Shown one piece after another: positions 35,089-46,224 of a stretch of 64,000 bases of DNA. Position 1 is the first letter of the stretch, and every line of letters starts with the position of its first letter. This DNA comes from Candidatus Altimarinota bacterium (GTDB lineage: Bacteria > Patescibacteriota > Gracilibacteria > Absconditabacterales > Absconditicoccaceae). Both the position numbers and the translations under genes were made by a program. Under the pieces are notes generated by a model. The model saw only the letters and a list, made by a program, of their open reading frames with translations. It had not been told where the DNA came from and made no database searches. Location: the NCBI GenBank assembly GCA_021734475.1, contig JAIPIU010000001.1, positions 1 through 64,000 on the forward strand. The letters are read 5' to 3'.

Positions 35089-36093
35089 CTAATTATTATT
35101 ACCATAAATTTTATCTACTCATCAATATACTATACTTGATAGCTCATTAATTGTAGATACTAACTGATCTCGGTCATATCATCTAGTCATGATACATAAT
35201 ATATATGGATGCTGTGGATAGTAAATTATTCCACAATCATGTAATTGCTTTTGTTCAATTCCATCTGCTCACATTATGCCCCTTTCACCAAATTTATGAG
35301 CTAATTTAATATTATTTGGTATTCATGCTTTCAATCAATCATCAAAACTAACTTGACTAAGTAATTTTAATGCTCTTTGAGAGTTCTCCAAATTTAAATA
35401 AGAAGAATTAAATAATATTCTAAAAAATCCCGCATAATCTTTTACTCTAATATTATTATCAAAACTTCAGTTATTGAAGTCAGGGAAATTTGATCATATA
35501 TCAATAAAAACCCTTTTATAATCGTCTAGTGGCATCATTTTTTCAAGTTCTATAGATGCTCTATTGTCTGAATATCTTATCATGTATTCGATCATTTCTC
35601 ATACAGTATATTCTTTATTATGTTTCAATAATTTTGTTGGTGGAATATTTTGTTTAAACTCTTTTTCTTCAGGATTTCCTTCAAAAAGTTTTTTTTGATC
35701 TAATACAAAAGGATCATTTTCAGACTTTTTAAAATAAGCTAACATTAGTGGTACTTTCATTAGACTAGCAGGAGAAAATTGTTCATCTTCATTTATACCT
35801 ATCCAACTACCGTTAGATAAATTTCTGTAATACAAAGAAATATGGTCAGTATCATTATTAATAAGTTTTGCTCAAACATAGTTTTTTAAATCATTTTCTA
35901 TATCTAGTGATTTATTATTCATTATTCACTGCAACTCATCATACTTTAGTGCTGGATTAATAAAATCCTCATTATTATTATTATTATTATTATTATTTCA
36001 CTTCAATAAAAAATACAAAATCAAAACAACAATTACAGCTAATACAACTCGAATTGTTTTTTTCTTTAGATATCAATTTATAGAAATTTTCAT
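35089..36093 (-). CDS. Class-A beta-lactamase-like serine hydrolase
   Basis: The 334-residue membrane-anchored protein has an N-terminal helix (about 13-30), an Asn-rich linker encoded by a triplet repeat, and a serine hydrolase domain. The motifs are SPASLMK (SxxK), YSDN (SDN) and HKFGERG at the KTG position. This matches the PF13354-type beta-lactamase-like family, which includes penicillin-binding and unrelated esterase-like members. The third motif deviates from KTG, so beta-lactam hydrolysis cannot be assumed. It is preceded 8 bases upstream by gpmI. Confidence 0.8.
35971..35998. repeat. ATT trinucleotide microsatellite within the serine hydrolase gene
   Basis: About nine ATT units encode a run of Asn between the membrane anchor and the catalytic domain. 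The linker length is likely variable between strains through slippage. Confidence 0.85.
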
Positions 36094-36101
36094 TGTTTTT
36101 C

Positions 36102-37625
36102 TTAAGAAATTAAACTTTTTCAGCTCATCTCTTTGGGTATATCAATTCACATAATTTCTAATACTGTAGGTGCAATATCAGCCAATCATCACTTATCTTT
36201 AATTTTCTGATTTTCTCATTTAACTACATATCGGCACGGAACTTTATTCGTCGTATGTGCAGTTTTAGGATCAATATCAGTTCACATTTCTTCACAATTT
36301 CCGTGATCTGCAGTTATCAATAGTTCAAAGTTATTTTGTGAGCAAAAGCTTATAATCTTTTGTATCAATTCATCAAGCTTTTCTATAGCTATTTTAGTCG
36401 CATTCAAAATTCAAGTATGACCTACCATATCTCAATTTGCAAAATTAATTACAACAAAATCATATCAATTAGCATTTTTTTCAAATTGATTATAAATTTC
36501 TTGAGCAGACATTTCTGGTTTTAAATCGTATGTTGCGACTTTACTACTAGGAACCAAAATGTCTCTTTCTCAGTCATAGACTATCTGTTGTCATCAATTA
36601 AAAAATTTAGTTACATGTGCATATTTTTCAGTCTCAGCTATATGTAGTTGTCTAAATTCATTGTTTGATATTATTTCTCATAATGTGTTTTTGATTATAT
36701 CATCTTTAATAAAAAAATAGCCATCATAATCAGAATAATATTTTGTCATAGTAACAAAATATATATTTTTGAAATTTTTTGTAATAAAATGGAAATTTGT
36801 ATTTGATTCTTTCGAATCAATTGAATGCATAAAAGCTCGAGCTATCTGTCTAGATCTATCAGATCTAAAATTTAAAAAGAATATACTATCTCAATTTGCT
36901 ATTTTTTCTCATTCTACAAAACTTACAGGTTCTATAAATTCATCCATAATAGGAATCTCGCTTTCATAACATTTTCTGATAAATTCACTTGGAGAGTCAC
37001 TAGTTTGACGAACTCCAAAAACTATTTCATCATATGCTTTTTGTGTTCTTTCTCGATTATTGTCTCTATCCATAGCATAATATCTTCATGAAAAAGTTGC
37101 TATTTTTACATTAGGATATTCTTCTAAGTATTTTTCAAAGTCTACCATCAAATCAAATGCTGAGTCAGGAGCTAAATCTCTTCCATCTCCAAATAAGTGT
37201 AAATAAACTTCAATATCCTGGGGTATTATTTTTAGTAATTTTTTTAAATGACTATCAGAACCATGTACTCATCATGGTCCAAATATTTGTAATATATGTA
37301 AATTAGATCAATTATTTTTACAATTTTCTATTCATTTCTTATATTCTTTTAGTTTTTCAAACTCTCCAGAATCAAACATATCATCTATTTTTACTATACT
37401 CTGTTTTATGATTCTTCCAGATCATATAGTCATGTGTCATATTTCAGAGCTTCATATTTGTTTATCAGGTACTCAAACATAATGACCATGAGCTCCAAGT
37501 TTGGAATAATATGATGAAAATAGTTTATCGAAAGTAGGTGTATTTGCTTTTATTATAGCATTCTCATCGATCTTTTTTTCATTGATTCCAAATCAATCTA
37601 ATATTACTAGTACCGCTTTATTCAT
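36102..37625 (-). CDS. gpmI: 2,3-bisphosphoglycerate-independent phosphoglycerate mutase
   Basis: The 507-residue alkaline-phosphatase-fold enzyme interconverts 3- and 2-phosphoglycerate. It shows LVILDGFGI, the nucleophile region DKQIGSSEIGHMTIGSGR, FGPGGVHGSDSH, GRYYAMDRDNNRERT, FLNFRSDRSRQI and the metal motif LLITADHGNCEEM. Length (~510) is normal. It sits next to the serine hydrolase and near eno. Confidence 0.95.
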
Positions 37626-37649
37626 AATTTAAAACTAAAATACTAAAAT

Positions 37650-38093
37650 CTAATTTCCAACTAGTATATTACTGTTAATAAGTGTTTTTTCAATCTTTCT
37701 TTTACCATTATATTCAAAATGATGTTTTGTTATTTCTTTTTTAATTGAATTATTACTTATAGCTTCATTATTTCATATATAAAATCATATATGTTTATGT
37801 CAATTTTTCTCTTCCCATACCAAGATACTTCCCATATCAATATTTTTTCATTTATATTCTTTTCGTCAATTTTTTTTCATATCTTCGATTGTCCCATCTA
37901 CTGTACAATGGACAGCTTCTATCAAGTTAAAAATCTTTAAAATACTACTTACAAAATATGCGCATGAATCTTCTCAATTTTTTAAAATATCTACAATATT
38001 TCAATCTATATCAAAAAAATTATTTCTAAACATTTTCGTTCAGACACTATTTTCTATCATAGACATATAACTTTTTATCAAATTTATTTCCAT
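37650..38093 (-). CDS. NlpC/P60- or CHAP-like cysteine hydrolase (tentative)
   Basis: The 147-residue protein has a Cys in EDSCAYFVSSILK and a His in GHKHIGFYIGN with the right spacing for a papain-like NlpC/P60 or CHAP peptidase (Cys on a helix, His on a following beta strand). GSILVWEEK fits the strand before the His. No signal peptide is visible, so it may act inside the cell or be exported by other means. The stop codon of the FkbM gene overlaps its ATG by one base (TAATG), so the two are translationally coupled. Confidence 0.6.
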
Positions 38094-38731
38094 TATTTAC
38101 GAGCAAAAATATATCAAACTTTGTCTGTATAAATACTAGGCATTATATCCAGATTTTTATAATTATTTTTTAACTTATCAATTATTAGATCAAACTTATT
38201 TTCAAAATTCCTGTCCAAAATATGGTATTCAATACATAAATTTTCAATCATATCCAAATGTTTTTCTCCTAGACTCTGTATTACATCAAATTCACTTCAT
38301 TCTATATCCATTTTTACCAGATGTATTTTATCAAATTTTCTATCATCTATATAATCATCCAATCTTTTTATAATTATTTTACTTATAGTTCATTCTGGAT
38401 TCAAAAATGTTTGATTAAAAATACTGCTTTGCATGTTCTTTTCTTGATTTACAAAAAAATTATGAAATCAATTTTTGTTCATGATAGCACTATTATTCCA
38501 ATATATATTTTCATATCTAAGTCTGTTTTTTGCTTCATCCAAAAAATCTTTCACCGGTTCAAAAAAATGAATCAATAAATCCTGGTTCAATCACAGACAG
38601 TATTCGGTAAAATATCATACATGTCATCCTATATCAAAAATTATTTTTGAATTTTTTATAATCTCATCCAAAAACCCATATTCTCTATTCTCAAATATTT
38701 CATATCTTAGTGCTTTATTATATTTTTCCAT
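38093..38731 (-). CDS. FkbM-family methyltransferase
   Basis: The 212-residue protein has a Rossmann SAM-binding start (IIFDIGGHVGYFTEYCL), an acidic second strand (IHFFEPVKDFLDE), SIFNQTFLNPEGT, and the FkbM signature LVKMDIEGSEFDVIQ with IEYH further on. FkbM enzymes O-methylate sugars or small molecules, often in envelope or exopolysaccharide pathways. It overlaps the upstream gene by 14 bases and the downstream gene by one base, so the three are tightly coupled. Confidence 0.85.
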
Positions 38732-39164
38732 TATTTTTTAATAGATCAGATAAATTTATTTCAGTTTTTTTTACTATATCTTTTATCTCTGGATCATTAA
38801 TTATTTGTTCAAAAATAAATTCATTTCATCTTCCCATACTTCATCAAAATACTCCCACAGCTTGTTTTCGTATATTTTCATTATTTTTATATTTGAAAAT
38901 ATATATTTTTATTCATCTATGTTCTGAAAATCTAAGCATATTTTGGATAAATTTTGGAAGTTTATTTTTTTCTTTTTCATTCAAAAATATTTTATCTTCT
39001 TTTATATTAATAAACAAAATATCCCCAATCTCTTTATTTACAAGTAATTTTATTTTAACTATTATTTCTTCTTCACTTTCAAAACTTGTAGAACTTTCTT
39101 GAAAATCTGTATAGTTCATTAAATTTTTATAATCAGGATTGATATATCTATTCAAGTCTTCCAT
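38718..39164 (-). CDS. Hypothetical protein upstream of the FkbM gene
   Basis: The 148-residue acidic protein has alternating helix and strand segments (EEEIIVKIKLLVNKEIGDIL) and a glycine cluster VFGGSMGRGNEF. It overlaps the FkbM start by 14 bases in another frame. No family recognised. Confidence 0.6.
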
Positions 39165-39293
39165 TTAGATTCTTAATTTCTAAATCTCATTAAATTATAA
39201 GACATTTAGCTTGAAATTCAAATTCAAATACCTATATTAAATCTTCAAAAAACAAAATGTCAAATAAAAGATAGGAAATAGGAGATCTTTAAA

Positions 39294-40433
39294 ATGGATA
39301 ACAAATTACAAACTTTTAAAAATTTACTTGATCATTCACAGGACGGTTTCTTCTGTACTGATCACACTGGTAATATGATTTATTGGAATTCTGCTATGGA
39401 ACTTATTTCAGAGATTCCAAAATCAAATATTGTCGGTCAGAATGTCAAAAATATAAGGGAATTCTTAAATTTTCAGATAGATCCCAAATATGATTTTGAT
39501 GCAGCAATTGCTAATCTTCCCAATTTTTTTAAGACCGGTGAAATTAAATTTTTGAAAGGTCTTATTGAAATGGATTTTATTACTCCTCATGGAGTAAATA
39601 AAAAATTGGAGTTATCTCTATCTCCTTTGGTTCTTGAAAATAATTCATACGGTTTAGTAGCTAGTTTTAGAGATATTACGAGTTACTATATTTTACTCCA
39701 AGAAAAGGAATTTCTTATTGAGGAGTTAAATGAAGTAAATAAGACAAAAGACAAATTTTTTTCAATTATTGCTCATGATCTAAAAACTCCATTGAATGCA
39801 ATCATCGGATTTTCAGAGTTAATTAGCAGTGATGGATTTTCATTGGAAGAAATAATGGGGTTTGCTAGTCAAGTTAATAAATCTGCTTATTCTTTACTAG
39901 ATTTGTTGAATAATTTACTAGAATGGAGTATGTTCCAAACCGGTAAAATAAAAACTAGTCCAGAGTTTTTTGATTTAGATTTGATTATAAAAAATCAAAT
40001 ATCAATCTGCTCACATAGTATAGAAAATAAAGGTATATTTTTAACTCACAGGCCTGGTATTTTGACCAATGTATTTGCTGATCATAATATGATATCTACT
40101 GTTGTCAGAAATCTGATTACAAATGCTATCAAATTTACAAAACCTATAGAGGGTAAAATTATTGTATCTAGCAGAATTCATGAGAAAACTATTGAAGTTT
40201 GTATATCCGATAATGGAATAGGAATGTCAGATGATATTATTTCAAAATTATTCCAGATCGGTGAAGATAGTATAAAAAGAGATGGAACAAGCCAAGAAAA
40301 GAGTTCTGGTCTTGGATTGATTCTATGCAAAGAATTTATCGAACAAAATGGAGGTAAAATTTGGGTAGAGAGTCTAGGAGAGAATAAGGGCTCTTCATTT
40401 TATTTTACAGTCCCAAGGATACCAAATTATTAA
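39294..40433 (+). CDS. PAS-domain sensor histidine kinase, TGA-free, orphan
   Basis: The 379-residue soluble kinase has an N-terminal PAS domain (about 1-130: DGFFCTDHTGNMIYWN), a HisKA dimerisation helix with the phosphoacceptor His161 in IIAHDLKTPLNAIIGFSEL, and a HATPase domain with N box NLITNAIKFT, G1 DNGIGM, and G2 SSGLGLILCKEF. All 24 glycines are GGN. A clear Shine-Dalgarno AGGAGAT precedes the ATG. No transmembrane helix is present and no response regulator lies nearby. The strong terminator and lack of TGA suggest acquisition from a standard-code bacterium. Confidence 0.92.
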   Translation: MDNKLQTFKNLLDHSQDGFFCTDHTGNMIYWNSAMELISEIPKSNIVGQNVKNIREFLNFQIDPKYDFDAAIANLPNFFKTGEIKFLKGLIEMDFITPHGVNKKLELSLSPLVLENNSYGLVASFRDITSYYILLQEKEFLIEELNEVNKTKDKFFSIIAHDLKTPLNAIIGFSELISSDGFSLEEIMGFASQVNKSAYSLLDLLNNLLEWSMFQTGKIKTSPEFFDLDLIIKNQISICSHSIENKGIFLTHRPGILTNVFADHNMISTVVRNLITNAIKFTKPIEGKIIVSSRIHEKTIEVCISDNGIGMSDDIISKLFQIGEDSIKRDGTSQEKSSGLGLILCKEFIEQNGGKIWVESLGENKGSSFYFTVPRIPNY

Positions 40434-40440
40434 AAACATT

Positions 40441-40469
40441 AATCCCAAGTTTTTCTCGGGATTTTTTTA
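40441..40469 (+). terminator. Intrinsic terminator after the histidine kinase
   Basis: AATCCC pairs with GGGATT, extended by AG/CT around TTTTT, followed by seven T. Confidence 0.8.
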
Positions 40470-40581
40470 TAATTTCAAAAATGTCAAATATATATTAAAA
40501 TCAAAATTAGATTTTTTTTGTTTTATTTTCAATTACTCTTATAATAGATATGTATCTTTAATCATATATTTTGGATTATAA

Positions 40582-41436
40582 ATGAATATTAGATTGGAAC
40601 ACTTAGAAAGATTAAAATCAGATACTAAGCCCAAACATCATCAAACTACATGAATATTCAAAGAAATTAAAACTTTGATAGTAATTTTTGCTGTAGTTTT
40701 TGTATGAATGTTGATTTTTACAAATATAAATTTATTTGCAAATAGTTTAAGTGCTAGCCTAGATTTAGATTCATCCAAAGATATCCATAATATTGATTAC
40801 AAAAATTCACAACAGGATAATTCAATATCTACAGTTATCCAAAACAAAGAAGCAAAATTACAAGAAATACAAAATCTGATTGATAAATATAGTGAAAATA
40901 CCTATATAGCACCATCTATATCGCCGTCTATAGAAAGTATTTTGCAAGAAAAAATCAAAAGATATGATTTTAAATTCAATACTTTACCTCCTACTAATAG
41001 GTTGATAATCAAATCATTGAATATAGATATTCCACTTGTAGATAGTCAATATCAAGATGCAAAAGATTTTACTATTCAAAATTTTGATAAAGAACTTATG
41101 AATGGGGTAGTGAAATATCCTACAACACCAGCTCCATGAGAATGATGAAATACATTAGTTTTTGGTCATACATCTCAAGAGCGACGACAAAAAAATTCAT
41201 ATTGAACTGTGTTTTCTCAGATACCAAACCTTACAAACTGAGACAAAGTACAAGTTGTATGGGAATGAAATCTTTATGAATACAAAGTAGTAGATAAAAC
41301 AATAGTGCTTCCCAAAAAGGTGAACGAAGAATTTCTAAAGTATAATCAGATGTGAAATTATCTTACACTTATGTGATGTTATCCACTTGGTAGAACAGAT
41401 AAAAGAATTATGATAATGGCAGAAAAAATTAACTAA
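40582..41436 (+). CDS. Sortase-family transpeptidase
   Basis: The 284-residue protein has a cytoplasmic N-terminus, one hydrophobic helix (about 33-52), a coiled linker and a C-terminal sortase domain. The catalytic His is in NTLVFGHTS (His196). The Cys is in LTLMGCYPLGRTDKR (Cys266, Arg271), where the Gly before Cys is TGA. Sortases join surface proteins to the cell wall or to pilin subunits. The window also has a large secreted protein (1-4151) whose C-terminus is unseen. The order His-Cys-Arg and the beta-barrel strands IKSLNIDIPLVDS fit the family. Confidence 0.88.
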
Positions 41437-41448
41437 CTATCGATTAGA

Positions 41449-41476
41449 TTGACTTAGCTTATAAAATACATATAAA
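41449..41476 (+). promoter_or_regulatory. Sigma-70-type promoter for the 41503 small gene
   Basis: TTGACT at 41449 and TATAAA at 41471 are 16 bases apart, 27 bases before the ATG. Confidence 0.55.
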
Positions 41477-41502
41477 ATATAAGTAAACAAAAAAATATAA
41501 AT

Positions 41503-41679
41503 ATGACGACTTTTGATTTAGATTTGGTAATTCAGGCTTCAAGATGTATTGAACAGGAAGAAGGAGTTAGTGAAAGATTGAGATTTGATCTCAAAAAAAT
41601 ACAATCCAAAAAGGATTCTATCAATACAGAAGATGTATGTGTGATTCAAAAGTACAATGAAATTGTTGAACAATATTAG
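41503..41679 (+). CDS. Small 58-residue hypothetical protein
   Basis: The short acidic protein (MTTFDLDLVIQASRC start) is helical, with a single GGN glycine and no TGA. A promoter and a strong terminator flank it, giving it a self-contained transcription unit like the other TGA-free genes. Function unknown. Confidence 0.6.
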   Translation: MTTFDLDLVIQASRCIEQEEGVSERLRFDLKKIQSKKDSINTEDVCVIQKYNEIVEQY

Positions 41680-41687
41680 TTCAATTT

Positions 41688-41717
41688 ATCCTGGATTTTT
41701 ATCCAGGATTTTTTTTA
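41688..41717 (+). terminator. Intrinsic terminator after the 41503 gene
   Basis: ATCCTGGAT and ATCCAGGAT arms with a TTTT loop are followed by a T-run. The stem closely resembles the one at 33498. Confidence 0.85.
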
Positions 41718-41819
41718 TTAAATTTGCTTTATATATAGCTTTACTATGTATTTACGATAATCTCTTTTATCATTGAAAAATTTATAATTTGGGATATAAG
41801 TACAACACAAAATTCACCT

Positions 41820-41902
41820 GTCATTCCGGCGCCATTTTTGCGGCCGGAATCTTAGAGTAAGAAAAGGTAGATTCCGGTTGCAGTGAATAACACCGGAATG
41901 AC
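41820..41902. repeat. Dispersed repeat of GTCATTCCGGCG family
   Basis: GTCATTCCGG and CCGGAATGAC form the outer arms, with inner arms GGCCGGAATCT and AGATTCCGGTTGCA. Copies or fragments are at 45907-46025 and 43191-43260. The repeats are GC-rich within an AT-rich genome. Confidence 0.85.
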
Positions 41903-41947
41903 GAGTAAAAATTAATTCGCAATTTTTTAATCCTTAATAGTTTAATC

Positions 41948-43186
41948 ATGTCCTTATACGAATCAGTACAAAACCAAATCAAAGAATCTTTCGTATTTAT
42001 ATCAAACGAATATAGCGACGATTTATTACAAAGAGTTTTACGACCAGATAGAGTGATGGAATTTCATATCCCAGTAAAAATGGATGATGGAACTACCAAA
42101 GTTTTTGCAGCTTATAGATCACAACATAATAATGCTAAGTGACCTTATAAATGATGACTCAGATTTCATCAAAATGTTTCCAAAGATGAGGTAATGTCTC
42201 TATCTGCTTGGATGAGTCTAAAAACTTCAGTAGTTGGTATTCCACTTTGATGATGAAAATGATGAATTATAGTAGATCCAAAACTTTTATCCAAATGAGA
42301 ACTTGAAAGATTATCTAGATGATTTGCAGCTAAACTTACTCCATTTATATGAAAAGAAGTGGATGTACCAGCTCCAGATGTAAATACAACTTGAGAAATT
42401 ATGGCATGGATGGTAGATGAATATTCCAAATTAGTATGAGTATGGACTCCATGAGTGATTACATGAAAACCACTTTCTATCTGATGAAGTCAGTGAAGAG
42501 AAAAAGCTACATCATTATGATGATGTTTCACTATCGATGAATATTTCAAAAATTCAGGTCAATCTTTAGCTTGAAAAACTATTGCTATCCAATGAGCATG
42601 AAATGTATGATTAAATTTTGCTACACTTATAGTTCACAATTACTGAGCAAAAGTGGTTGCTATATCAGATTCTAGATGATGAATATACAACCCAGATTGA
42701 TTAGATGTAGATCAAATAGAAAAATTAAAATCTGAAAATAAATCAGTTTCTGAATATTCCAATGCTAGCCAGATTTCAAATGATGATTTACTTTTATTGA
42801 ATGTAGATATATTAGTACCTTCCGCACTTGAACAAGTAATACATGCAGACAATGCTGATAAAATTCAAGCAAAAGTTATTCTTGAACTTGCAAATGGTCC
42901 AGTGACTCCCCAAGCAGACAAAATTTTAACATCAAAAAATATTCCAGTATTACCTGATGTTTTAGCAAATGCTTGATGAGTGACAGTAAGCTATTTTGAA
43001 CAAGTACAAAACAATACAAATTACTATCGACCAGAATCAGAAGTAAATGAAAAACTAGAAGCTATTATGAGGCCAGCAACTTTGGCTGCTATACAGACAG
43101 CAGAAAAGTATAATACAACACTTAGAAATTGAGCATATATAGTTAGTCTTAGAAGAATCTTGGAAGCAATGAAAGTTAGGGGATAG
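41948..43186 (+). CDS. Glutamate dehydrogenase
   Basis: The 412-residue enzyme reversibly deaminates glutamate to 2-oxoglutarate with NAD(P). It shows the substrate-binding segment KGPYKGGLRFHQNVSKDEV, LKTSVVGIPLGGGKGGI with the catalytic Lys region, VPAPDVNTTGEIMAWMVDEY, the Rossmann motif IQGAGNVGLNFA, and LELANGPVTPQADKIL. Length (~410-420) is typical of hexameric GDHs. Most glycines are TGA, including several in the catalytic loop. Flanking repeats separate it from its neighbours. Confidence 0.95.
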
Positions 43187-43190
43187 TCTT

Positions 43191-43300
43191 GTCATTCCGT
43201 CACTTGTCCTTTGCGAAGTCAAAGGGTTATTTTCGCCTAGGCGAATGCAGCCGGAATCTATTATAAATTAGGATATGTAGGGAACGGTCGCGACCGTTCC
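43191..43300. repeat. Composite of two dispersed repeats
   Basis: A partial GTCATTCCG ... GCCGGAATCTA element (43191-43260) is followed by the perfect palindrome GGAACGGTCGCGACCGTTCC (43281-43300) with TTACGA flank. The whole gap 43187-43771 carries no convincing gene. Confidence 0.75.
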
Positions 43301-43343
43301 TTACGAGTATGTAGGTGGATTATTACGGTCCGTTTTTCTTTAA

Positions 43344-43658
43344 TTAAATACTGCTATTGCTATTTACCATCATATCTTTATAATACATATACAAAAGTAA
43401 GGTAAAATATCTTACTTCAAGATAAAAATTTTTTCGAGAACTGTTTTTGGAATTCACATGAGTTAAACCTGTGTAACATACAAAACAACGGTCTATCCAA
43501 TGGGATAGTTTGTCTTCTTGTATATTATATTCGTTATCTTGTGTGGATTTTTTTTGTAAGAGTATATATCTTCGACGGACAGTAAGAATATTCGTATAAT
43601 AAGCCATAGAATAATTATGAAAGTGTATAACTTCGACGAACTGCAAGAACATTAGCAT
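43344..43658 (-). CDS. Doubtful 104-residue open frame
   Basis: The frame from ATG 43658 to TAA 43344 has no TGA, few glycines and no domain I recognise. Its DNA contains two similar segments about 65 bases apart (TTCTTGCAGTTCGTCGAAG and TTCTTACTGTCCGTCGAAG), suggesting a degenerated duplicated element rather than a normal gene. It may be a pseudogene or chance reading frame between repeats. Confidence 0.25.
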   Translation of the reverse strand: MLMFLQFVEVIHFHNYSMAYYTNILTVRRRYILLQKKSTQDNEYNIQEDKLSHWIDRCFVCYTGLTHVNSKNSSRKNFYLEVRYFTLLLYMYYKDMMVNSNSSI

Positions 43659-43771
43659 AAAATTATAATCATTTGATTATAGCAAATACAAGAGACAAAG
43701 AAAAATTTTTCAAAAAAAATAGGGTATAAATTCGACTTATACCTTAATTTTTACGATAGATTTTTTAATAA

Positions 43772-44326
43772 TTATTTAACTTCTCTAACGTCTACCAAGT
43801 CACCAGGCGTTACATCTGTATCATATCACATTTGATGATTCCACAATATCATTACCAAATTTGTCATCCTTTCTGGAGTATACAATTCTTTTCTAAATAG
43901 AATGCCAAACTTACTTACATGCATATCTATATTTCATTGATCTATAATAATATTACTTACATATCATATATCAGGGTCTACAATAAATTTTCTATTATCT
44001 AATTTTATAAATAATTTTTCTGGAGAATTAGTAATTTCTCAATCTATATTTTTCCATTTATCTCCAAAAGGTTTTGGTCGCATATCTAATTTTTGTGGGA
44101 ATTTTTTTTGATCAATTTTTTCTTTACTAGATTCTGGATATTTAATAACTATAGGAAAATCTTTAAAAGATTTTAAGCTCAATATAGATTTTTTAATAGA
44201 TTCTATTTCTATTTCATTTCATTTCATAAGTTCATTTTTGAGTGCATCTAGTTTGATTTTTGTTTTCTTCTCTTTTTCTTGTTCTTTCTGTTGGTCTATA
44301 TTATCTTTTGTTCAAAAAACTTCCAT
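43772..44326 (-). CDS. Hypothetical cytoplasmic protein upstream of nothing recognised
   Basis: The 184-residue protein has a charged coiled-coil-like N-terminus (DNIDQQKEQEKEKKTKIKLD) and a C-terminal domain with KLFIKLDNRKFIVDPDIGYV and a late MILWNHQMGYD segment. It lies 27 bases downstream of the proS stop and is probably co-transcribed with it. Family not recognised. Confidence 0.6.
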
Positions 44327-44353
44327 TGAGCTTAAATAAATAAACTAAATTTT

Positions 44354-45868
<1,515 letters not shown>

Positions 45869-45906
45869 CTATTTTATTAATTTTTAAATATGATTTCTTT
45901 TTTTAT

Positions 45907-46025
45907 GTCATTCCGGCGAGATTTTTTTGCAGCCGGAATCTAAAAATTACTATTAATAATTATTCGTTCAAGATTCCGGTTGCATCCCACACCAAATTGG
46001 TGTTGGGAAATAACACCGGAATGAC
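45907..46025. repeat. Second full copy of the GTCATTCCGGCG repeat
   Basis: The outer arms are GTCATTCCGG and CCGGAATGAC; inner arms are GCAGCCGGAATCT and AGATTCCGGTTGCA, with an extra hairpin CACCAAATTGGTG. The structure parallels 41820-41902. Confidence 0.85.
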
Positions 46026-46090
46026 AACGTTAGTTTAATATAATAAAAAAAAGTCGGATTTCACTACAAAATTTATTCTTTATTTTTTTT

Positions 46091-46134
46091 GTCATTGCGA
46101 GGAATTTTATTTTGTTGATGACAAAGCAATCTTT
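46091..46134. repeat. Half copy of the GTCATTGCGAGG ... GCAATCTT repeat
   Basis: GTCATTGCGAGGAAT and AAAGCAATCTT match the two parts of the element at 47595-47660 and of the sequence embedded in alaS at 59787-59820. Confidence 0.7.
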
Positions 46135-46190
46135 TAGTTTACTAGTCATTACCTATTATTTTACCTATATAAAAAATCTTTTAAAAAGAC

Positions 46191-46218
46191 TTGACATTTG
46201 ATATCAAATAATTATAAA
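46191..46218 (+). promoter_or_regulatory. Promoter of the ~1 kb structured RNA
   Basis: TTGACA at 46191 and TATAAA at 46213 are 16 bases apart. The preceding AAAAGACTTG word is shared with the promoters of the two small RNAs downstream. Confidence 0.7.
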
Positions 46219-46224
46219 ATATAT

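Noticed and set aside
35089-36093. Antibiotic-resistance beta-lactamase
   Set aside because: SxxK and SDN are present, but the KTG position reads KFG in a diverged context, so only a beta-lactamase-like serine hydrolase is claimed.
43344-43658. Possible GIY-YIG nuclease because of MAYYTNIL near the start
   Set aside because: No YIG motif, catalytic Arg or Glu arrangement follows; treated as a doubtful frame.
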